12,693 nucleotides of DNA from Fimenecus sp963624605 (lineage in GTDB: Bacteria; Bacillota; Clostridia; Oscillospirales; Acutalibacteraceae): NCBI GenBank assembly GCA_963624605.1, contig CAVFQD010000050.1, forward strand, positions 1 to 12,693. The letters run 5' to 3'. Position 1 is the first letter of the stretch, and every line of letters starts with the position of its first letter. Shown here piece by piece: positions 7,677-12,693 of the stretch. Under the pieces are notes generated by a model, which saw nothing but the letters and a program-made list of their open reading frames with translations, was not told the DNA's origin and ran no database searches. Both the position numbers and the translations under genes were made by a program.

Positions 7677-7697
7677 AGTGTATCACACACTTTCCTT
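7677..7697 (-). promoter_or_regulatory. Ribosome site and small hairpin before the maturase start (domain IV)
   Basis: AAGGAA (7697-7692) lies 15 bases before the maturase ATG, which is farther than usual. Between them, AGTGT (7691-7687) and ACACT (7681-7677) can pair around a 5-base loop. Folding would bring the ribosome site close to the start codon. In Ll.LtrB the maturase binds domain IVa around its own ribosome site and represses translation. A similar control is possible here but is inference only. Confidence 0.45.
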
Positions 7698-8273
7698 TCT
7701 TTAATGCTGAAATAACAAGCTGTCGCCCTTTGCCGTGTATGCGGCGTTACCGCACTCAGACTACTATGGCGACTCCGTTGCCATACCGAATATTCAGTGT
7801 CATCTTTCTTGATAAAATCTTGAAATTTATCACCATCAGGCATTACACATAGCCGATTACTCGGCATTTCGGGTTAGGCAATCCCCGTTTAGCAAAATAA
7901 TAATTGCATAGATGATTGTCGGATAGTGTTTCCGTCCTTTTCTCCAAACGGAGCTGAGCTGTATATAAACTCTCCTGCATATGCTCGACTACTTCATTGC
8001 AGATATACAGTACGGCAATAGCTGTCTTACGCCGTAGTCCCTATATTAACCTCTCGGACTGCACTTCAGGCAGTATGGCTTTTATCCTCATATCATCTGT
8101 TTTATCTCCCCATTCAGTCGTGAATTGACAACTATTCAACTTATGGGTTTACCGGTGTGCTATTTTCCCTTACGAGGTTTCCCTCTCAGGTAAGCCGGTT
8201 GATAATGGGTTTATTGAGTTTTTACCCACTGATTTGCAAAATCAGAATTATTACATCACCTTTACGGGCGCAC
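7677..8273 (-). ncRNA. Group II intron domains I-III and start of domain IV (catalytic RNA, no gene)
   Basis: This stretch of nearly 600 bases has no convincing protein gene. It is the structured 5' part of the intron. It starts GTGCGCCC and contains several local inverted repeats and the candidate EBS2 (8030-8026) and EBS1 (7990-7985). A 64-codon open frame (7867-7673) lies here but is best explained as chance within structured RNA. Domain boundaries inside the stretch were not resolved by eye. Confidence 0.85.
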
Positions 8274-8505
8274 AGTCAAAGTAAGCCGTGCCTACCTTTA
8301 CAAAGAACAGAATTGCGAGTATCATATCGCACACGGGAAAGACCACATTATTAACGATGGTCTGAATCTGACCCTTGGCTGCATTCCATGTATTCTCAAT
8401 AGCCCCCGCCACATCGCCCGCCGCAAATACGGTCACCGAAAACACGGTCAAAACCGCCGCCGCAAGCAGAACACAGAAAAGGATTTTTGCCGTTTTCTTA
8501 ATCAT
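8274..8505 (-). CDS. DUF3852/TrbC-like small membrane protein, exon 1 (interrupted by a group II intron)
   Basis: Exon 1 encodes residues 1-77 (first base of codon 77) of a small exported membrane protein. GGAGG lies just before the ATG. Residues 1-28 are a signal-like segment (KKTAKIL, hydrophobic run, VFA-A). Residues about 52-70 form the first membrane helix. The reading continues into the intron and would stop after APVKVM, giving an 84-residue truncated product if unspliced. Joining exon 1 (232 bases) to exon 2 (101 bases) gives exactly 111 codons including the stop and restores GTAYFDYRKHGQFEF, which matches, from memory, the DUF3852 proteins of clostridial conjugative transposons. Size, signal and two helices resemble TrbC/VirB2-type subunits. 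That role is an inference. A working protein should need intron splicing. Confidence 0.88.
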
Positions 8506-8842
8506 ATTTTTTACCTCCGATTACTTTTATAATTTCTTCGTCTGCAATATTCCGAACGCGGATATTGAGGTTTTTGCAGAACTGTATTTCATTCTGCATA
8601 CCGCTTGTAACGGTATCCCCGAATACCCACATTTCATCGCTGAGCCATAAAAGCGCAAGCCCTGCCGACATACCCATTTCCCGTTCCGCGGGCTTTGCGT
8701 CGTCAAGGCACTCCGCGTAAAAATGCGGCACGACCGGAGCCGTACCGCACCTTAAAGCATATTCGGTATACCGCCTTACCCTTTTTAGGTTTTCTTCCGT
8801 ATTTCCGCCGAGGGGAGCGCAGATATACACGCACTTCATCAT
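8498..8842 (-). CDS. DUF4406/DUF7768-like small protein (nucleoside deoxyribosyltransferase-like fold)
   Basis: This 114-residue soluble protein has YICAPLGGN (residues 6-14), VVPHFY (37-42), SDEMWVFGD (68-76) and SGMQNEI (80-86). That pattern is shared by the DUF4406/DUF7768 families, which are related to nucleoside 2-deoxyribosyltransferases. The glycine-rich start and the SxGMxxEI segment correspond to the nucleotide-binding and catalytic regions of the superfamily, but no substrate is known to me. The start overlaps the stop of the surface-protein gene (ATGA), and the end overlaps the next gene by 8 bases, so translation is probably coupled. A second Met directly follows the first, and an AAAGGA element lies upstream. 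Such genes often travel on mobile elements. Its role in conjugation is unknown. The family call rests on remembered motifs. Confidence 0.75.
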   Translation of the reverse strand: MMKCVYICAPLGGNTEENLKRVRRYTEYALRCGTAPVVPHFYAECLDDAKPAEREMGMSAGLALLWLSDEMWVFGDTVTSGMQNEIQFCKNLNIRVRNIADEEIIKVIGGKKYD

Positions 8843-11800
8843 TCGTCGTCATCCTTTCGGGATTTAATACGGATAATGCCTGCGGATATAACTCCGCCGA
8901 GCGCAACGGCGGCAAGACCTATCCAAAAGCCGAGTCTTGAATTATCCCCTGTTTTCGGGGCGGGAATATACGGCACAGGCGGCACGGTAAGCGTTATGGT
9001 CTGCTCGGTATCATCAATATCCGCATGAACCGCAAGCTCCTCGCCGTCACAGTACAAGGCTTCAAAAACCACAATATCCGTCTTACGGTTTATACCCTTG
9101 CCGTCAAAGGTATAGCGGACAATTACTTCTCCCTCCGCTTTTTCGGGTGTAAAGGTTATTTCGGCAGTAATTTCTTTCCCGTTTACAAGCAGCGCTGCAC
9201 CTGTGGATTTATCCATAAGTATGCCCTTTACGGTATATTCCCTGCCCGGTATAAGGTGATTATAATATACAGTATCCTCAACCGTAATTTCGCCGTCTGC
9301 GACTGCGGTTTTCTCACCGTTCACGGCGGCCTTTGTCCGTATTTCCGGAACGCGATTATTTACAACCTTAATTTCTATTTCCTGTCCGTTCTCATTTATT
9401 AAAACGGAATAAATTTCATCGTTCGGCAAATATCCGTTTGCGGGTTTAAGCTCCTTAATTATCCAACCGCCGTAAGGAATGTTATTGAATGTAAAAATAC
9501 CGTCCTTGTCGGATTCGGCGGTTAAAATCGCGTTCGTATCGGTAAATTCGGTTTCGTTACTGCGGAAAAGCCCGAACAATGCGCCCGCAATTACACTGTC
9601 ATTTTCACTATCTGTTTTTAAACCCTTTACAGAGCCATAAAGGATATTGTTTTTAATAGCTTCGCCGCCGTTCACCTTAATTTTTACAAGTGCGGTTTCC
9701 TGACCTGCATACTCGAACAAAACGGGATATTTTTCATCCGACAGAATATATCGTTCGTTTGTTGCAATTTCCTTTACATAGAGCCTTGCGCCTACGGGAA
9801 TATCTGTCTTAAAGGTCAGCTTGCCGTTCTCAGCACAGTTTGCGGTTTCGAGCAGACCGTCTGTCGGGATAACCGAGCCGTCAGCCGCAGTCATTTCCTC
9901 TGCCGCATACAGTCCGAACTGTACCGATAAAATTTCGCCGTTATTCCCGATATTAAAAATCTCGTCTTTATCAAGAATTTTAGAGAGCGACACCTCTGCC
10001 TTTTGGCGCTCGTTATATAATTCTATCGCCGTTTCGGTCACCGCTACGGTTTCTCCCGCATAGGTCAATTCAACAGATTTCACTTCATCATTTAATACCA
10101 TACCGTAAGGCGCTTTTGTTTCTCTTACGGTGTATTTTCCGAGATACAGCGGTCGGCTTGCCGCATTGCCTTTTTTATCTGTTGTAACGGTATCTACCGC
10201 CGTTCCCTTTGCATAACGGAGCGTACCGTCAGGCGTAATAATATCCTCGGCGGCAGTAATCTCATAAACCGCGCCCGCAAGGCCCTTGTTTGCAAATACA
10301 AAGCTGTATACGCCGTCTGTTTCCGAAACGGAAGAAAAAATTTCACCGCTTTTAGAAAGTTTAATAATACCTTTCTGCGGCATATTGCGCTTTTCAACGG
10401 TTACAACCGTTTTACTGCCGTCTATTTTAAATGCCAAAGGCTCGGTGTTCAGAACATATCCGTATGCCGTGCATTGCTCTATAATTTCGTAATTACCGTA
10501 TGGCAGCTTTTCGGGCAGCATAAGTTTGCCTGTAATGTCCGTATAATAGGTATCTATATCCGCAGGTGTCGGGTAGGTTATATGCTGCACAACAAATTTG
10601 CCCGTATCGGTATTCCTTACTTTAAAGCCGATACCCGCCGCAGGGATTATTTTTCCTGTTTCCGCGTCCTTTTTCACTATCTCTACCGCCGCCTTAAACA
10701 CCGCGTTATTTATTAAAAAGCGATAGGTTTCACCGTCCTCGCTAATAAACACATTAAAGGGGGCTATATACTCTCTGCCGCTTTGTCCTTTAGTCTGCTT
10801 TACGGTATATTCGCCGTAAGGCAGGGCCTTGGTTTCTGCAAAGCCGTTTTTATCGCAGACAAGTGTATCCCGTTCGGTTTCTTTGGCATTCGCATAGCTT
10901 CCCGCAGACTTTAAAAACACCTCGAATTCCGCGCCCTTTTCCGGCGTTTCTATTTTTGTGCTGCCGTCGTCCGAATGCTTTATTATTGCAATCTTACCCT
11001 TTTTAACCGTTTCCTTAACATTCAAGGAAATGCTGTTATACTCGGCGGTATAATTCTTCGGTTCTGCGCCTATATGTTCGCTGCCCTTGGTTACAAGATA
11101 ACCCTCGCCCGCAGTAAGCTCTTTAAGCGACCAATCGTTCCCGCATACATAGTATTTGGTGGTAAACCTGCCGTCCGCATCGGTCGTATAGGTATCTATA
11201 AGCTGATTACCTTTATATATACCGTACTCAGCCCCCGCAAGTGATGCGTTTCCCTGTGCCGCGCCCCGTTCGGTGTCTGCCTTTATTACGGTTAACTTAA
11301 ACTTTTTAAGCATGTTATTAAAGCTGACGGTTGCCGTCTGTCCGCTTGCAACGGTAATGTGCTGCACCTCACGCTCTGCATATTCCTCCGGTGTTTCTTC
11401 CGTTACGGCATATTCGCCCGGCGCTAAGTTATCCGCTGTAATACTGCCGCCGTTTTCGGTTTTAACCGTTTTGTCTACGCCGTTCCCTTTAATGCGGAAT
11501 GTAATGCCGTCTATTCTTCCGTCCTCGCTTGTTTTCACTATCTTAATGTTTCCCGTGCTTACCCGCAGTTTTAAAAACGCGGTTACCGGGTCCTTGACCG
11601 TTGCGGCGTAGGTTGCAAGGTCCTGCTGACCCACGCCCGGCTTTACTATACCGTCGCCCCATACTATAATGCCTTTTCTGCCCGCCGTGTTTTTTACCGC
11701 CGTTACCGTAACCGTACCTTTGGGCGCTGCCGTGCCGCTTACCGTAAGGGTATTGCCTGCAACGCGGCAGGTGTAACCGTTATCTGCCGAAAAGCTGAAT

Positions 11801-12567
11801 CTTTGCAGGATATTGTTTGTATCCGTAAATGTTGCCGTATACTGTGAGCCGTCCCATTTAAGCTCCTTTGTTTCCCCGCCTGACGGAGTTTTACTGCAAA
11901 AGCTCGGCGTTGTCGTATGAGTTTTAACTCCTGCCTCAATATTATTGTAGTGGGACATTATTCTGCTTTTCATAGGATGCTCCGCCCCTATTTTATCCAG
12001 AATTGCGTTGCAGCCGACCGGCGTTATATGATTAAAATCACTGTCCCTTTCCCCTGCCACGGTTTCCCATATAAGGAGCTGGGTTGCGTAATACAGCGAA
12101 AAGCTGTCCGCGTCCGCCTCGTTTTGGGTGCGCCAGTTTATTGATACATTTCCCGTATAACCGTACTGCATTATTCTGCCTATAAATATCTTAATATCCG
12201 GCACGGTAATGGTGTGGTTATATTCGGACGGGAAGTTATCCCAATAGCTTTCGTCGCGGCTTGTGAGCTTATATTTATTCTCTATCGGTGTTCCGGGTTC
12301 AATGCAGTAGCAGGCAGGCCCACTGTATGAGCCTATTGTGAATACCGTATTGTATTTAGCCTCATCCGAAAACCATCCGTTCATATGTTTTAGCTTGCCG
12401 TGACCCCATTTATCGCTGTAATTCACATCTCCCCTGCGGGGAAAAGCCAACTGGTAATTCTCGACCTGTTCGCCTGCCGCAAAAGCGGAAAAGCCGCCGA
12501 GCATACCCGTGCATAAAATGACCGCCATAATGACGGACAAAATCCTCTTAAAAATATCTTTTTTCAT
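8839..12567 (-). CDS. Secreted, wall-anchored thioester adhesin with SpaA/Cna-B-like repeats and a VaFE/T-Q ester domain
   Basis: This 1242-residue protein starts at an ATG preceded by GGAGG with good spacing. Residues 1-31 form a signal peptide (basic MKKDIFKR, hydrophobic core, AFA-A cleavage site). The N-terminal head carries CYCIEPGT (Cys88) and TQLLIWE (Gln163), the paired motifs of Cys-Gln thioester domains (TQXA family), which form an internal thioester able to bond host or cell-surface amines. About seven SpaA/Cna-B-like modules follow, roughly at 340-418, 422-518, 522-622, 625-728, 731-852, 856-976 and 977-1072. Each starts with a KIVK-like strand and ends near YxVxE. Residues 1073-1195 resemble the VaFE or T-Q ester domain (VVFEALY at 1166-1172, candidate Thr1078 and Gln1189). 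The end is APKTG (1203-1207), a membrane helix (about 1212-1232) and a basic-acidic tail, the layout of a sortase substrate. The stop overlaps the next start as ATGA. A role in attachment or mating-pair formation is inferred from its place in the operon. Confidence 0.93.
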   Translation of the reverse strand: MKKDIFKRILSVIMAVILCTGMLGGFSAFAAGEQVENYQLAFPRRGDVNYSDKWGHGKLKHMNGWFSDEAKYNTVFTIGSYSGPACYCIEPGTPIENKYKLTSRDESYWDNFPSEYNHTITVPDIKIFIGRIMQYGYTGNVSINWRTQNEADADSFSLYYATQLLIWETVAGERDSDFNHITPVGCNAILDKIGAEHPMKSRIMSHYNNIEAGVKTHTTTPSFCSKTPSGGETKELKWDGSQYTATFTDTNNILQRFSFSADNGYTCRVAGNTLTVSGTAAPKGTVTVTAVKNTAGRKGIIVWGDGIVKPGVGQQDLATYAATVKDPVTAFLKLRVSTGNIKIVKTSEDGRIDGITFRIKGNGVDKTVKTENGGSITADNLAPGEYAVTEETPEEYAEREVQHITVASGQTATVSFNNMLKKFKLTVIKADTERGAAQGNASLAGAEYGIYKGNQLIDTYTTDADGRFTTKYYVCGNDWSLKELTAGEGYLVTKGSEHIGAEPKNYTAEYNSISLNVKETVKKGKIAIIKHSDDGSTKIETPEKGAEFEVFLKSAGSYANAKETERDTLVCDKNGFAETKALPYGEYTVKQTKGQSGREYIAPFNVFISEDGETYRFLINNAVFKAAVEIVKKDAETGKIIPAAGIGFKVRNTDTGKFVVQHITYPTPADIDTYYTDITGKLMLPEKLPYGNYEIIEQCTAYGYVLNTEPLAFKIDGSKTVVTVEKRNMPQKGIIKLSKSGEIFSSVSETDGVYSFVFANKGLAGAVYEITAAEDIITPDGTLRYAKGTAVDTVTTDKKGNAASRPLYLGKYTVRETKAPYGMVLNDEVKSVELTYAGETVAVTETAIELYNERQKAEVSLSKILDKDEIFNIGNNGEILSVQFGLYAAEEMTAADGSVIPTDGLLETANCAENGKLTFKTDIPVGARLYVKEIATNERYILSDEKYPVLFEYAGQETALVKIKVNGGEAIKNNILYGSVKGLKTDSENDSVIAGALFGLFRSNETEFTDTNAILTAESDKDGIFTFNNIPYGGWIIKELKPANGYLPNDEIYSVLINENGQEIEIKVVNNRVPEIRTKAAVNGEKTAVADGEITVEDTVYYNHLIPGREYTVKGILMDKSTGAALLVNGKEITAEITFTPEKAEGEVIVRYTFDGKGINRKTDIVVFEALYCDGEELAVHADIDDTEQTITLTVPPVPYIPAPKTGDNSRLGFWIGLAAVALGGVISAGIIRIKSRKDDDE

Positions 12568-12583
12568 AGTCGTTCCTCCAAAT

Positions 12584-12617
12584 AAAAAAGCACCCGATTT
12601 TTTCTAATCGGATGCTT
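12584..12617 (-). terminator. Intrinsic terminator or attenuator before the surface-protein gene
   Basis: On the minus strand two 12-base arms (12617-12606 and 12599-12588) pair with eleven Watson-Crick pairs and one G-U pair around a 6-base AGAAAA loop. A run of six T follows, partly inside the stem. This is a textbook Rho-independent terminator. It lies only about 7 bases before the GGAGG ribosome site of the gene starting at 12567, so it is also part of that gene's leader unless a promoter overlaps it. It may separate two transcription units or act as a read-through control point. Confidence 0.85.
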
Positions 12618-12638
12618 AAAATTGTAATTTAAACCTTA

Positions 12639-12693
12639 TTATGCGTAGCCTATATATATTTCGTAATCCTTACCGTTTTCCTCTGCCCATATC
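12639..12693 (-). CDS. C-terminal end of an unidentified upstream gene (partial)
   Basis: An open frame enters from the right edge and ends at a TAA at 12641-12639. Its last 17 residues read IWAEENGKDYEIYIGYA. The stop is followed about 20 bases later by an intrinsic terminator, which is what one expects at the end of a real gene. The visible part is too short to assign a family. It could be the last gene of a preceding transcription unit in the same element. Confidence is limited because only 17 codons are visible and the other frames close earlier. Confidence 0.5.
   Translation of the reverse strand, partial: IWAEENGKDYEIYIGYA

Larger units (their letters stand above)
5755..8273 (-). mobile_element. 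Group II intron, IIA/LtrA-type, about 2.5 kb, in the sense orientation
   Basis: The intron begins GTGCGCCC, a typical 5' end, and closes with domain V, domain VI and a terminal AC. Domains I-III occupy the first roughly 600 bases, the maturase lies in domain IV, and domains V and VI follow its stop codon. Candidate exon-binding sites pair with exon 1. EBS1 at 7990-7985 (AGTCGA) pairs with IBS1 at 8279-8274 (TTGACT) over six positions, one of them G-U. EBS2 at 8030-8026 (GTAAG) pairs with IBS2 at 8285-8281 (CTTAC). The base just before EBS1 is T and could pair with the first exon 2 base A (delta contact of IIA introns). These sites fall about 244 and 284 bases into the intron, close to their positions in Ll.LtrB as I recall them. 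The element is visibly more A+T rich than its host genes, a sign of separate origin. Confidence 0.95.

Noticed and set aside
7673..7867. 64-codon minus-strand frame just before the maturase
   Set aside because: It falls in the structured RNA part of the group II intron, has an odd composition and no recognisable motif, so it is better explained as chance.
8125..8130. TTGACA on the plus strand as a -35 element
   Set aside because: No fitting -10 element follows, and the site lies in the catalytic intron RNA on the opposite strand.
8251..8505. An 84-residue stand-alone small membrane protein
   Set aside because: Its last residues are translated from the intron's 5' end. Splicing gives the complete 110-residue protein, so this is exon 1 plus intron read-through.
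8859..11560. Repeated SpaA/Cna-B-like modules as a DNA repeat array
   Set aside because: The modules share fold-level motifs only. Their DNA sequences are diverged and no direct tandem repeat is visible.

Overview
The window is a stretch of the conjugation (type IV secretion) module of an integrative or conjugative element from a Gram-positive anaerobe. It most likely comes from Clostridia of the gut type. The evidence is the gene content, the strong GGAGG-type ribosome sites, the Gram-positive cell-wall anchor and the resemblance, judged from memory, to the conjugative transposons of Clostridioides difficile. Every convincing gene lies on the minus strand, so transcription runs from position 12693 down to 1. 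Genes are packed with 4 to 14 base gaps or short overlaps, as in one long operon.

In transcription order the layout is as follows. (1) The tail of an unidentified gene (to 12639) ends just before a strong intrinsic terminator hairpin at 12584-12617, which sits directly against the next ribosome site. (2) A 1242-residue secreted surface protein (12567-8839) has a Cys-Gln thioester domain, about seven SpaA/Cna-B-like domains, a VaFE/T-Q ester type domain and an APKTG wall anchor. (3) A small DUF4406/DUF7768-like protein follows (8842-8498). (4) Next is a small two-helix membrane protein of the DUF3852/TrbC-like kind, whose gene is split by a group II intron. Exon 1 is 8505-8274, the intron is 8273-5755 and exon 2 is 5754-5654. 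The intron encodes an LtrA-like reverse transcriptase/maturase with an HNH domain (7676-5859). (5) The rest of the secretion channel follows: VirB6/TrbL-like (5618-4725), an unrecognised soluble protein (4710-3985), VirB3/PrgI-like (3988-3728), a TraC/VirB4-N-like protein (3722-3111), the VirB4 ATPase (3037-1205) and a membrane-anchored NlpC/P60 peptidoglycan hydrolase (1114-83). (6) At the left edge a hairpin with a plus-strand T-run (45-84) is followed by a near-consensus minus-strand promoter (7-35) that reads out of the window.

Together these genes describe a Gram-positive mating machine. VirB4 powers it; VirB3, VirB6 and the small TrbC-like protein form the membrane channel; the NlpC/P60 enzyme opens the wall; and the giant adhesin could hold donor and recipient together, possibly by a covalent thioester bond. 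The relaxase, the coupling protein, the integrase and the attachment sites are not in this window.

The most notable features are the group II intron inside an apparently essential channel gene, which splices in silico to an intact 110-residue protein, and the thioester adhesin carried inside the conjugation operon. Smaller puzzles are a perfect 17-base inverted repeat that contains the stop codon of the TraC-like gene, and the terminator hairpin placed in the leader of the adhesin gene.
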